Shown here: one piece after another, positions 15,339 to 25,064 of the stretch
Position numbering within the stretch: position 1 is the stretch's first letter
How the letters are laid out: every line of letters begins with the position of its first letter
Source of the DNA: PUPG01 sp031323845
Lineage (GTDB): Bacteria; Bacteroidota; Bacteroidia; Bacteroidales; UBA7960
NCBI GenBank assembly: GCA_031323845.1
Contig: JAVIYP010000004.1
Location: 1 to 64,000 of the forward strand
DNA: 64,000 bases
Direction: 5' to 3'
The notes under the pieces: generated by a model
The model's input: the letters and a program-made list of their open reading frames with translations, nothing else
The model's database searches: none
What the model was told of the DNA's origin: nothing
Position numbers and translations under genes: made by a program

Positions 15339-15458
15339 TCCTGGCAGATTTCTCCCTGCGTTCGAAACAAGCTTCCGACTTCTGACCTCCGACCTCCTAT
15401 TCTTTCAAAAAGAAAACCAACAAATAAACGATTCAACGATTCAACAATAGTTTTCCGG
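15339..15458 (-). repeat. Composite modular intergenic repeat (reverse copy without the GAAGCTCGAAG array)
   Basis: Read on the minus strand the order is TTGAATCGTTGAATCGTTTA, GTTGGTTTTCTTTTTG, GGAGGTCGGAGGTCAGAAG, then CAGGGAGAAATCTGCCAGGA. This is the same order as 6655-6929, but without the 160-bp GAAGCTCGAAG array. The array is therefore an insertable or expandable module. Confidence 0.8.
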
Positions 15459-15602
15459 TCTGCGACTACAGCCTTCCTAACAGGTCGGGTTATGCTTTTC
15501 GAGAAACCGAATGAGCTCATTAAGGGGGGTATATTGGCACCTGCGAAATATCCGTTTCAATCATGATACGATTGGTAATTATTTCACCGGCCTTTACTCA
15601 TT

Positions 15603-18600
15603 TCATTCAACCCGCCCGACATGAAGATCAATACACTTCAACAATGCTGTTATATCAATTGGCTTGGTGATGTAATCATTAAACCCGGCTTCCATTATCT
15701 TTGCCTTGTCTCCTGCCAATGCTTGTGCCGTTTGGGCGATAATGACAACATCCTTGTTGAACCCGCGGATTTCTCTTGCAGCCTTGTCACCGTCCATAAC
15801 AGGCATTTTAATGTCCATCAGGATCAGGTCAAGATCCGGATGCTGTCTGCATATTTCCACAGCTTCCTTACCGTCAAAGGCCTGCAGAATCTCCTTTGAA
15901 AATGCCTTTACATATTCTATCAATACCAAAGAAGACATTTCATCATCTTCTACAATCAATATTTTGAGTTTTTTTGTCTGTACAACCTCTGGCAACATTG
16001 AATTATTGCGTTCCTCCGCTCTTGTCTCCTCCTGCATGCTTTCTATAGGAACGGTAAAATAAAATGCCGAACCTTTACCCTCTTCGCTTTCCACCCATAT
16101 CTCTCCACCCAGCATTTCCACATACGCCCTGGAAATGGCCAGTCCGAGACCGGCGCCCTGCCTTGCCTCTTTGTCTTCAATATCAGCCTGGATAAAACGT
16201 TCAAAGATCGCATGCTGCCGGTCTTTGGGAATGCCTATGCCCGTATCTTTTACAAAGAACTCAAGGTAGGATCCTTTTCTGGTACAACCAAACCTGATAG
16301 TGCCTTTATGTGAGTATTTTATGGCATTTTTAACCAGGTTGGTAAGAACGGCAAACAGCTTTTCGCGATCCGTAACGACCATGGCCTGTTCTGCCGGAAG
16401 CACTTCCGGTAACTCCAGGGTCATCCCTTTTTCTTCAACCTGGGCCCTGAAAAAGGTATAGATATAGTCCAGGTGTTCATTTATGTTGGATGCTGTCAGG
16501 TTGACATCCATGGCACCTGCTTCAATGCGGGAGATATCCACAATGTCATTGATAATGTTAAGCATTCTTTTACCACTTGTCTCAATCATCTCCAGGTACA
16601 GTTGTTGCTTTTCATCTGACAGTTCTGGTTCTTTCAGGAGCTCCGAGAAACCAAGAATCCCATTCATCGGGGTGCGTATCTCATGACTCATGTTGGCCAG
16701 GAAGGCCGATTTCAGCCGGTCGCTTTCCTCTGCTTTTTCTTTGGCAAGGATAAACTCCTGTTCCCTTTTTTTATCCTCTGTAATATCCCGGAACTCTGCT
16801 GCCCTTATTTGCTTGCCTTTATAAGGGATGTTTTTGGCCTGAATCCGAAGATCATATTCCTCGCCATTTTTACGTATGCCCTTGGCTTCATAAGGTTTTT
16901 CAGACCCTGTTTTAATATGGTGCATCGCCAGGTGCCTGGAATCTTCAGTAAGTAACATAAGCCCATCCATACCCATAAGTTCTTCTTTAGAGTATCCCGT
17001 GATAGCAGAAAGTCCATGGTTACAGTCAATGATCTTTCCCTTGTCGTGAATCATAATGCCGCCAAAACTGGCATTATGCAGTGCAATAAATCGCGCCTGG
17101 CTTTCCTCAGCATTGTTTTTGGCTTGCACCAGGTCTTCAAAAGCTTTTGTGCGCTCGAGTGCCAGGCTGATTTGATTCGACACATATTCAAGAATTTCTA
17201 TGCTATCGTCATCGAATGCATCATTATTGTGGTAGCTTTGAACAACAATCGCTCCAACCGTCTTATCTTTACTAAAAATGGGCACACCAAGCCAGGCTTC
17301 ACAAATCGAACCTGTTTGACTAATAGTGCCGGATTCTATCAGTTGGATGATTTCAGGCTTTCTTAATAAAAGCGACTGTTTTTTGTTAATTACCAGTCCG
17401 GTAACAGATTCATCTGCCAGCCATGTGTCCACATGGTCTTTTTCGTCTTTTTCAAACGGAGCCGACAACATAGCTGTTTCTTCGTCATAAAGAGCCACAT
17501 AGTAGTTGGACGTGTCAACCAGCTGTGACAAATGCTTTTCTACGGCTATGATCAGATCGCGCAAATTAAAATTGACCACGATCTCATTGGCTATCTGATA
17601 GAGGATTTGTTGTCTTTTCAGGGTTTGTTTTTGATCGGTGATGTCCCTGACCCATTCCACAAACAGCTCCATCTCCCCGTTTTCATCCAATACAGGAATC
17701 ACCCGCAAGTCAATCCAGGTACCACCAGGAAGCTCTGCTTCCGTTTGAAATGCTTTTTTTGTTTTTAGCACTTCTTTCGCCTTGCAGTCGGGACACACAT
17801 CATCCATATCCCTGTATGTTTTGTAGCACTTTGTATAAAGCTTTCTTTTTGCTTCATCAACTGCAGCAAAGCCTTTCCAGTTGCTGTAAACGATGTTGAA
17901 ATCCTTGTCATGAATGGATATCATATCCGGAATCAGGGCAAGCATTTTTTGGAAGCGATCTTCGCTTTCCTGAATTTTCTGCTGCGCCAGCTTCTGTTCA
18001 GTAATATCAATGGCAACCTCCAACCTTACCAATCTTCCGTCTTCCCAATAAATTGCACTGTCACGTAAGGCATACCACCTATTGTTGACGCTGTTTTGAA
18101 ACTCCCATTCATAACCACCGGTTGGCTGACCATTTTCATCAACAAGCTTTTCGTTTGAGCAAAAGGAACATGGCTTTTCAAAACCCTGAAGTGCATTATA
18201 ACATTTTTGCCCTTCTATGTCTCTTCCCCAAACCTTTAATCCGGCTTCGTTTATAAACAACAATTCATGGGTGTCCATGTCGGCAATATATACGAATGCA
18301 TTGATGCCGTTCAAAATTGTCAGCAGTTGCTCTTTTGATTTTTGAATATCAATTTCAGCCAGCTTGCGCTCGGTGGTATCCATTACCGTAGATATCATAA
18401 AACCATGCTCTTCCAGAAGAATATTCTGTGATGACACGTATTTTACAAGCTTCCCGTTTTTTGTTATGGGAATATCCTGCCACTGCATTCGCTTCGGATC
18501 ACCGCTTTTGATGTCAGACAACACCCTGTTTTTAATCTCCTCCCTGAAGGCTTCGTCCTCATATACGGCCTCCCAGAAAGACCCAACGGTAGGAAGATCT

Positions 18601-21422
18601 GTTGTTTCAACACCATATATTTGTGCAAAATTTTCGTTGACTAATTCGACTTTCGGTTCAGACTCAAGGGTATTTATAGCAATGCCTATGGGCAGTTTAT
18701 TCAGAATCGTATGAATGAGCTGCTGTTGTTTTTTAAGCTCATCTTCATGATGTTTTTTATATGTGATGTCATCAAACACGGCATAAGACTGAAAGGGTTT
18801 CTCCTCCCCCGGCCGGAAAAGTGGTGTCGCCGTGATCGATAACCAAACATACTCATCTTTTTCTGGAATGTAGATACCCCTGGTAACAGGACCAACTTTT
18901 TCTCCGGTTTTAAAAGTGATCATGGCTGGATGGTCACTTCCCGGAACTTTTTCTCCATCTTCGGTGATCATTTTCCAGCGGGGATCCATCGAAGTTTTTC
19001 CACGCATCTGGTCCCATGACAAACCAAGCATCCTTTCAGCTGCCGGGTTGACTGATATTATTGTTCCATCAGCTGCCTGGTAGATTACGCCCTGCGACAT
19101 GGTTTCAAAGAGCCGGCGGTGTTGTTCTTCGCTTTTGCGCAGGGCCTCTTCAGCACGCTTACGCTCGGCAATGTCAGATGAAACACCTATCAACCCTTTT
19201 GGATTATTATTTGAATCCGTCAACAAGGTAGTCCGGCAATCCAAAATCCTACTCAGATTACCTTCCTTGTCATAATTAATGACTTCACCTCTCCAGGCTC
19301 CCGTTTTCAGGGTTGTTTCCAATATTTCTTGTTGTGTAGAGCCTTGTGCTTTATCCTCACCGAATATTTCAATTGATTTCCCAATAATTTGGTCCTTTGT
19401 CAAGCCAATTGAGTTGCACTCGGCCTTATTTGCATAGATTATTTTTCCGTTGAGGTCGGTAACCGATACATGATCGCCTATCTGGTCCAATATTTCGGTT
19501 TGTAACAGAAGTTGTTCCTCATGCTTTTTACGTTCGGTTATGTCCTCGACCTCGGCAATCTCCATTTCCTGGCCTTCAAAAGCAAGATAATAGCTGTTGA
19601 TTTTAACCGGCAACATCTTTCCATCACTCCTTCTGTGCGCTGACTCAAAGCTTAGCTCACCAGTTTCCCGGTACTGTTTGAACACCTCTTTTCTCTTTTC
19701 CCGGGGGTAATTCGGGTCAACGTCCCAGACATGCATGGAAAGCAGCTCCTCACGTGAGTATTCCAGTTTCTTTGCTGCCGTTTCATTTACATAGATAAAT
19801 TTCCCTCCGGGTGATATCCAAAAGACACTGAGGGGCGACTTGTCAACCGTTTTCTGGGTTCTGAGCAGCGCTGTTTCAGCCAGTTTACGTTCGGTGATGT
19901 CAGTATGTGTTCCTATCATTCTGGCCGGCTTGCCTTTTGCATCTCTTTCTATGATCTTGCCTTTCGTCTGTATCCACATCCATTCTCCGTCTTTTTTCAG
20001 GAACCGGAATTCAAGGTCATACTTTTCTGACGCCCCGCCCTGGTATGCTTTTAAGGCAGCCTGAGCCGCATCCAAATCATCCGGATGAACTCTTTCGGCC
20101 CAGCCTTCAAAAGTCTGAGGGAATTCATTGGGCTCATAACCGGCCATTGTATAGTAGCGGTCATCAAAAAAAACAGTATGCGTTATAATGTTCCAGTCCC
20201 ACATACCTTCATTCTTGACCATCATGGCATAATTCAGCCGTTCCTCACTCTGGCGCAATTTCTCACGCATCGAATATTCCCTGGTTACATCACTAAATAC
20301 CAGCACAACCCCGGTTATCTCACCGTCTCGATTTTTAATGGGAGCAGCAGTATCGGCTATCTGGTATTCCTTTCCGCTTTTGGAAATCAGGACTGTATGG
20401 TTGGCAAGCCCGACCACTTTTTTGCTTTTCATCACTTGTTTTACAGGATCAACAACTGTTTTCCTGGTTTTTGCATTGACAATCCTGAAAACCTCTGACA
20501 AAGGTTTGTTCACAGCATCTTCAATTGTCCAGCCGCAATAGCTTTCAGCGGCAGGATTCATATTGGTTATGCGCCCTTCTTTATCAGTAGTGATCACCCC
20601 GTCGCCAATGGAGTTAAACGTGGTCCGGTGACGCTCTTTTATTTCTTCAATGCTGTCTGCTTCCAGCTTACGCTCAACAAGATAACCCAGGTATTGAGCT
20701 GATTTCTCAATACGCTGCTTCGCATAATCAATAACAAACCCGGGACGGTCTGTGTAGTCGTTTGCTTGTTTTCGCAATTCGTTTAACGGGATCTTGTATT
20801 TTTTAGACAACTTTTTAAGTTCCTCATCCTCTTTGGGAGGCGAACCAAAGCCAAAGTTAATGGCGCCAATTATTTGTTTTTGGGCCCGAACAGGTACAGT
20901 GTACAGATTTATTCCTCCATTACAGGCCACCTCAATGGGTTTACCTTCAGTCATCGCTTTCAAAGAAGCATCCTTCCAGCAGGAATCATGGCATAACCAT
21001 TTCCCGCTCTCCAGGGCCTCGCGGTTGTCGCCGGTATTGCATAGCCGGCGTGATGCTGCATCCATCATCCGGCACCATCCCGAAGAAAAGATCCCCAAAG
21101 CATAATCCCCGTTTTTCTCATAAATGGCAGCAGAGGTTTCCAACAGGTCAAGATACTCGGAGACAATATCCTGCAATTGCTTTTTTTTAATGGATTTCCT
21201 GATCAATCCATCTTCATTTAAGTCACTAAGATCACCATAGTCAGGCACGAAGTCTATGGATGCAGTTTGCTTGGGTTTAAGCATCCATTCCATATCGTTC
21301 AGCCTTTTGCTGAGGTTTTCATTCTCCTTGGTTTTTTGCTCACACAACGATGTTAGCGCATCAATTTCCTGCTGTAACCGTTGGATATCCTTTAACTGAT
21401 CGAGGTTGTTTGTTTCCTTCAT
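15603..21422 (-). CDS. Soluble hybrid histidine kinase with PocR, nine PAS, one GAF and a receiver domain
   Basis: A very large (1939 residues) cytoplasmic sensor kinase with no signal peptide and no membrane helix. The order is: coiled coil (10-45); PocR ligand-binding domain (about 75-250) with Cys117, 128, 144, 148 and 167; PAS1-PAS8 (about 262-1285); GAF (about 1290-1450); PAS9 (about 1455-1570); HisKA with MSHEIRTP (His1580); HATPase_c with DTGIGIPKD and GAGLGLAIS; and REC with phospho-acceptor Asp1870 (LILMDIKMPVMDG). PAS7 and PAS8 carry a C-Y-x9-C-x2-C motif (Cys1074/1085/1088 and Cys1199/1210/1213). Input is thus from several internal signals and output is phosphotransfer to its own receiver. 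No HPt or DNA-binding regulator lies next to it, so the downstream partner is unknown. PocR and Cys-PAS domains point to metabolite or redox sensing. Confidence 0.93.
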   Translation of the reverse strand: MKETNNLDQLKDIQRLQQEIDALTSLCEQKTKENENLSKRLNDMEWMLKPKQTASIDFVPDYGDLSDLNEDGLIRKSIKKKQLQDIVSEYLDLLETSAAIYEKNGDYALGIFSSGWCRMMDAASRRLCNTGDNREALESGKWLCHDSCWKDASLKAMTEGKPIEVACNGGINLYTVPVRAQKQIIGAINFGFGSPPKEDEELKKLSKKYKIPLNELRKQANDYTDRPGFVIDYAKQRIEKSAQYLGYLVERKLEADSIEEIKERHRTTFNSIGDGVITTDKEGRITNMNPAAESYCGWTIEDAVNKPLSEVFRIVNAKTRKTVVDPVKQVMKSKKVVGLANHTVLISKSGKEYQIADTAAPIKNRDGEITGVVLVFSDVTREYSMREKLRQSEERLNYAMMVKNEGMWDWNIITHTVFFDDRYYTMAGYEPNEFPQTFEGWAERVHPDDLDAAQAALKAYQGGASEKYDLEFRFLKKDGEWMWIQTKGKIIERDAKGKPARMIGTHTDITERKLAETALLRTQKTVDKSPLSVFWISPGGKFIYVNETAAKKLEYSREELLSMHVWDVDPNYPREKRKEVFKQYRETGELSFESAHRRSDGKMLPVKINSYYLAFEGQEMEIAEVEDITERKKHEEQLLLQTEILDQIGDHVSVTDLNGKIIYANKAECNSIGLTKDQIIGKSIEIFGEDKAQGSTQQEILETTLKTGAWRGEVINYDKEGNLSRILDCRTTLLTDSNNNPKGLIGVSSDIAERKRAEEALRKSEEQHRRLFETMSQGVIYQAADGTIISVNPAAERMLGLSWDQMRGKTSMDPRWKMITEDGEKVPGSDHPAMITFKTGEKVGPVTRGIYIPEKDEYVWLSITATPLFRPGEEKPFQSYAVFDDITYKKHHEDELKKQQQLIHTILNKLPIGIAINTLESEPKVELVNENFAQIYGVETTDLPTVGSFWEAVYEDEAFREEIKNRVLSDIKSGDPKRMQWQDIPITKNGKLVKYVSSQNILLEEHGFMISTVMDTTERKLAEIDIQKSKEQLLTILNGINAFVYIADMDTHELLFINEAGLKVWGRDIEGQKCYNALQGFEKPCSFCSNEKLVDENGQPTGGYEWEFQNSVNNRWYALRDSAIYWEDGRLVRLEVAIDITEQKLAQQKIQESEDRFQKMLALIPDMISIHDKDFNIVYSNWKGFAAVDEAKRKLYTKCYKTYRDMDDVCPDCKAKEVLKTKKAFQTEAELPGGTWIDLRVIPVLDENGEMELFVEWVRDITDQKQTLKRQQILYQIANEIVVNFNLRDLIIAVEKHLSQLVDTSNYYVALYDEETAMLSAPFEKDEKDHVDTWLADESVTGLVINKKQSLLLRKPEIIQLIESGTISQTGSICEAWLGVPIFSKDKTVGAIVVQSYHNNDAFDDDSIEILEYVSNQISLALERTKAFEDLVQAKNNAEESQARFIALHNASFGGIMIHDKGKIIDCNHGLSAITGYSKEELMGMDGLMLLTEDSRHLAMHHIKTGSEKPYEAKGIRKNGEEYDLRIQAKNIPYKGKQIRAAEFRDITEDKKREQEFILAKEKAEESDRLKSAFLANMSHEIRTPMNGILGFSELLKEPELSDEKQQLYLEMIETSGKRMLNIINDIVDISRIEAGAMDVNLTASNINEHLDYIYTFFRAQVEEKGMTLELPEVLPAEQAMVVTDREKLFAVLTNLVKNAIKYSHKGTIRFGCTRKGSYLEFFVKDTGIGIPKDRQHAIFERFIQADIEDKEARQGAGLGLAISRAYVEMLGGEIWVESEEGKGSAFYFTVPIESMQEETRAEERNNSMLPEVVQTKKLKILIVEDDEMSSLVLIEYVKAFSKEILQAFDGKEAVEICRQHPDLDLILMDIKMPVMDGDKAAREIRGFNKDVVIIAQTAQALAGDKAKIMEAGFNDYITKPIDITALLKCIDLHVGRVE

Positions 21423-21619
21423 AGCAATTAGCTTTTTACTTCCGGAACGTCAGTCGACCCGTGGCCTGTTGGTTAATTATGGTGTTAGCTTACGTTTACG
21501 TAGTTCTTGTTTTTAATTGACCAGTGGCTTCAAATCTATTTCCTTGAGTAGCGATGGCCGGGCAATAGCGTCTCGTTTATTTACCGCGAAAATTTGCACA
21601 TTGATCAAGACAAGAAGCC

Positions 21620-21781
21620 AGTGTCATGTCAACACTACTTTAGCCGGCCCAAGTCTTGATCTTTTTCCTCATATCTGCAAAATAAAATCTTTACGTAACT
21701 ACGGCTATACGCAGATTTTCTTTTTTGATCTGAGAAAAAATCTCTTCGACTTAACCGACACAGTAGCATTGACATGACACT
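21620..21781. repeat. 162-bp palindromic element with 20-bp terminal inverted repeats (MITE-like)
   Basis: The left end 21620-21639 and the reverse complement of the right end 21762-21781 agree at 18 of 20 positions (both begin AGTGTCATGTCAA). The interior continues as a looser inverted repeat (AAGTC...GATC...AAAATCT on both arms), so the whole element could fold into one long hairpin. No coding frame and no clear target-site duplication are visible. It sits in the 672-bp gap between the giant kinase and the 22095 gene, which otherwise holds no gene. Confidence 0.55.
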
Positions 21782-22094
21782 AGTATTTTTCAATGCCTCC
21801 TGAATACATTCAGTAAAACATATGTTGCGACCCTCTCAAATATACGCGATTTTTTTTTATTCGAAAATAACTCAACGGAGAATAAAAAAGTTCCTGAGAA
21901 AGCAAGGTGGTTCCTCCCATGCACAAATAGTATTCATGATGGACATATACAATGGGTGAAACGGTAACGTTGTGGCCGCCAGAAAAAGCATGAATCTGTC
22001 GTGAGCTGGAGCTTTGCTGATTGCAGGTCATAAGACCGGAACTGCCGGAAAAGAGCAATGGTGTAATTGCCCCGCATAAAGCTTACTGCGCAAT

Positions 22095-22925
22095 CTAAAA
22101 ATCATCCATGCCGGTATTCACACGCACCTCCCTGACACGATTTACAGTCTCATACAAGTCATCTTCGAGCATCTGTCTGAATCGTTCGATTTTGTCGCCC
22201 GCCATCTGTTCCACCATACGCCGTTGAGCCTCCGGCATGGTCTCCATCTGACGCTCAAACTCCGCAAGGCCCTCTTCTGCCTCCTGACGCTCTTCTTCTG
22301 TAAGTGCCAGGCCCCTGATGATGACAACGGTTTCATAGGGATACTGCATTCCTTCCACATCACGGTAATCTCTCTGCTGTATGACCTGGTTGATTATTCG
22401 CTGTTCTCCTTCGTGCTCGATGTGCGCTTTATACTCAAGCTCCCTCAGCACCCAGTCGCCAATATCTATGCGTAAGTAAACATCTTCAAACGTGTGCGGA
22501 GCCCAGGGCTCATCTACAATATTTTCCCCTTTTTCAATATAAATCACATGCACACTATGGCCATTCATTTCATCGGTGCCCTTGTATTCACCATCTTGCA
22601 TCACAGCTTCATAAACGCGCGAAAACACTTCTGCATCAGTAAGGTTCGAGCCGGAGACCACTTCTTGCTCATCCGCATCCACGACCCGCGATTTAAAATA
22701 AGGCCGGCCGTTATCCCAGGTTTTTTTGTAATGAAGCGTTTGCTGGTCCATCACAACAACAAAATCATCAATGTTTTCGATGGATGCCTCGTAGTGATCC
22801 TGCCAAGATTGTATGATTTCCCTTACTTCAGGATCACCGCCCTGCCCGGCGGCAGCGAAGGCAACAAAAGTGAACATAAAAAATAACATCAGGATGTTTA
22901 AATTTTTCTTAACATCAGGTAACAT
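22095..22925 (-). CDS. Exported LolA/LppX-like protein of unknown function
   Basis: The product has 276 residues with an N-terminal signal peptide (cleavage expected near AFAAAGQG, about residue 28). The body alternates strands (DDFVVVMDQQTLHYKKTW, GHSVHVIYIEKGE, PYETVVIIRGLALT), like lipoprotein-carrier or outer-membrane-lipoprotein-sorting folds. The C-terminal ~75 residues are a charged, helical, Glu/Arg/Met-rich tail (EEGLAEFERQMETMPEAQRR). A GAAAGGTG ribosome-binding site precedes the ATG. No catalytic motif is apparent. It is probably periplasmic; I do not recognise a specific family. Confidence 0.75.
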   Translation of the reverse strand: MLPDVKKNLNILMLFFMFTFVAFAAAGQGGDPEVREIIQSWQDHYEASIENIDDFVVVMDQQTLHYKKTWDNGRPYFKSRVVDADEQEVVSGSNLTDAEVFSRVYEAVMQDGEYKGTDEMNGHSVHVIYIEKGENIVDEPWAPHTFEDVYLRIDIGDWVLRELEYKAHIEHEGEQRIINQVIQQRDYRDVEGMQYPYETVVIIRGLALTEEERQEAEEGLAEFERQMETMPEAQRRMVEQMAGDKIERFRQMLEDDLYETVNRVREVRVNTGMDDF

Positions 22926-23095
22926 AACAACACCTTTCTTTTTTTGTTTCTAATTGTATATCAAACACATAAAGCCTAATCAGGCCATATAATCCGAATT
23001 TACAAAAAAACGCACACATATCAAAGCTTTTGACATTTATTAGCGTTTGTTCTGTAAAGCTTACATGATCCTGATGTCTTTCCGGCGTGCTGTTC

Positions 23096-24016
23096 TCACT
23101 CAAAAAAATACCGGTATCCGAAACTGAAGGTGTTGTAGGGGAAATCATGTATGCCATGCTGAAACGCAACATAGAGTGAGGTGTTGTTTTGGCGGGCATG
23201 TTCAAGTTTTAAACGGTACACCATGGGCCGGTCACCATTGTTAAGATAGCCTACATAGCCGCCAAGGGTGTTGGTGACCGACAGATGGTCGGTGACTTGT
23301 GCCTGCACTCCGGCACCGTACAAAAAGGCATCGTTCTGAAAATTGGTCCTGTAGAGCTGCCAGACGTAGAAGCCGGCCAGCACAAACGGCCTGATTTCAC
23401 TAATGGTTTTGCCGGGAAAATGATAGCTTTTCCCTGCCGAAAGGTCAAAATGATAGCCCGGATTATCGGTATGCCGGGCATCGTCGAGGTTGCTGCCGGA
23501 AGCGGTTCGCAGGTTCAGGGTCAACAGGAGGCCGGGGCGGCGGTCGTCCTCTTCGAGCAGCTGGATGTGCGTGCCGATGTAGAGATCGCCAAAGGAAAAC
23601 CCACGGGCGTCAAAATTTCTCGCCTTGCGCAGATCGCGGGTAAGCGTATCCAGCCGGTAATGCTCCACCACCACCATTTCCAGGTTTAGTCCGACACGCT
23701 CAGAAAACAACGGAAGGAACATCCTGCCGAAGAGGTTCCGTGTTTGGTCGCCTCCTCCGAAGTGACGCTGATAGGACGCTTCGATGCTTCTGCCCTGTCT
23801 TATGGCACCTGTGTGTATCTCAGGCACCGGCAGTGCATTGGGGCCCATAAACCCCGGCGATATGATCATGTAACGCGACCAGTGTGTAACGCCGTCCCAG
23901 TTGTGCTTTTCATTCCACCACTGATAGCTTCCATACGAAGTCGTTGCCAGAAGGCAAAGCAACAGGCCTGTCAATGTGTTTATCCTTAAGAAAGCAAAAA
24001 ACATAGGCATCATCAA
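23096..24016 (-). CDS. Outer-membrane beta-barrel protein
   Basis: The 306-residue protein has a signal peptide (NTLTGLLLCLLATTSYG, ending near residue 29). Amphipathic strands rich in Tyr, Phe and His follow, and it ends FSFGYRYFFE, an aromatic C-terminal strand typical of outer-membrane barrels. It has no plug or metal-binding motif. Neighbours are other envelope proteins in the same orientation, with a 170-bp gap to the LolA-like gene. Its transport or structural role cannot be deduced. Confidence 0.75.
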   Translation of the reverse strand: MMMPMFFAFLRINTLTGLLLCLLATTSYGSYQWWNEKHNWDGVTHWSRYMIISPGFMGPNALPVPEIHTGAIRQGRSIEASYQRHFGGGDQTRNLFGRMFLPLFSERVGLNLEMVVVEHYRLDTLTRDLRKARNFDARGFSFGDLYIGTHIQLLEEDDRRPGLLLTLNLRTASGSNLDDARHTDNPGYHFDLSAGKSYHFPGKTISEIRPFVLAGFYVWQLYRTNFQNDAFLYGAGVQAQVTDHLSVTNTLGGYVGYLNNGDRPMVYRLKLEHARQNNTSLYVAFQHGIHDFPYNTFSFGYRYFFE

Positions 24017-24155
24017 TAAGTATCCGAGCTTATGTGCAGCATACAGGAGAGAACATTGCAGTGGGTTGATTATCCGATTACTGCTGTATCAGCGCTCCCC
24101 TGCCTGCACTGCAGTTACTCATCTGCAAAAATAGGGAATAGTTTGGACTCTCTTA

Positions 24156-24572
24156 CTACGGCCCGGGTTTTTGGCTTTGTTGTCTCTTCCTTTTCAGGAA
24201 GTCTGCCGCACGAAGGTATGTCGCGATAATCAATGCGGCGAGCCAGCCAAACAAGGTCAGGGTATCGGCGGCGGAGGCGGTTATGCCAATGCCGGTAATT
24301 CGCTTGAGGATGTACTGCACATAGGACACCGGAAGGCCTGTTTCTCCCATCCTGTGCAACACCTGCCAGTGCCAGTCGGTCAACGGGCAATAACCGATCC
24401 CGTAAAACAGCCCCAGGATAAACCAGGAACCTCCCGTCAGCAGCACGCAAATCAGGTGTGCTGTTCGCAAACGCGGCACCAGCCATCCAAAAAGTATAAA
24501 AATGATGAGCGCAGAATGAAAGACTACGAAAAATATATCAGCCAGGGTAAGTATGATGCCGGGGTTATTCAT
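24156..24572 (-). CDS. DUF2784 family membrane protein
   Basis: The protein has 138 residues from the ATG at 24572 and four predicted membrane helices. The family pattern is LADIFFVVFHSALIIFILFG followed by R-TAHLIC and a GYCPLTDW segment. A longer frame reaches 24677, but a -7 box (24603-24610 on the minus strand) falls inside it, so transcription would begin after that start. DUF2784 proteins are small inner-membrane proteins of unknown function. Confidence 0.85.
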   Translation of the reverse strand: MNNPGIILTLADIFFVVFHSALIIFILFGWLVPRLRTAHLICVLLTGGSWFILGLFYGIGYCPLTDWHWQVLHRMGETGLPVSYVQYILKRITGIGITASAADTLTLFGWLAALIIATYLRAADFLKRKRQQSQKPGP

Positions 24573-24602
24573 TGTTGCATGTGAAGGGAAGGCCTTCCTG
24601 TA

Positions 24603-24610
24603 CAAACTTA
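24603..24610 (-). promoter_or_regulatory. -7 box (TAAGTTTG) for the DUF2784 gene
   Basis: An exact TAnnTTTG on the minus strand, 30 nt before the ATG at 24572. About 75 bp further upstream a perfect GTTTAC-N7-GTAAAC inverted repeat (24688-24706) could be an operator, though no regulator is known. Confidence 0.45.
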
Positions 24611-24780
24611 CAAAAATGTGCGAATAAGATAATTGCTGGTTGTTTTTTTTTATTTTTACGGTGTCTTGTCCTGACATAGGTTTACACCTTTTGTAAACAA
24701 AAATCAGGACGGGTCAGGCCAGAGGTTTGATGTATGAGGTTAGATGTTGGAAAGAAAGAAGCCCGTTCATGACGTCAGGG

Positions 24781-25023
24781 CAAGCCACCAGGCAGATTAT
24801 CTTGCTAAAAGCTAAAAGCCAAAAGCCAAAAGCGATCAAAATGAAAAGTGAAAAATGAAAAGTGAAAAATGAAAAGTGAAAAATGAAAAATGAAAAATGA
24901 AAAATGAAAAATCAACGATTAAACGAATCAACAATTAAACAATTAAACAATAACCTTACATCTTCACATCTTCACATCTGCACATTTGCACATCTTCACA
25001 TCTGCACATCTGCAAAGCCATAC
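24781..25023 (+). repeat. Composite modular intergenic repeat (AAAAGCCAAAAG / GAAAAATGAAAA type)
   Basis: The modules in order are GCTAAAAGCCAAAAGCGATC, about eight GTGAAAAATGAAAA words, AACGATTAAACGAATCAAC words (reverse of the TTGAATCGTT module), CAATAACCTTACATCTTCAC, and ACATCTGCACATCTTC words up to 25015. The same order recurs at 47262-47415 with fewer GAAAAATG units. The stretch 24678-25064 has no gene. Confidence 0.8.
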
Positions 25024-25064
25024 AAGCACTTATGCTAATATAAACATATAAAAAGCACCGTTTT

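Noticed and set aside
21810..22058. 82-codon minus-strand frame downstream of the LolA-like gene
   Set aside because: No family resemblance, no ribosome-binding site, Ser/His-rich composition typical of chance frames.
22915..23205. 96-codon minus-strand frame between the LolA-like and barrel genes
   Set aside because: It overlaps both real genes in another frame and ends KKERCCYVT with no motif. The gap itself (22926-23095) holds no convincing gene.
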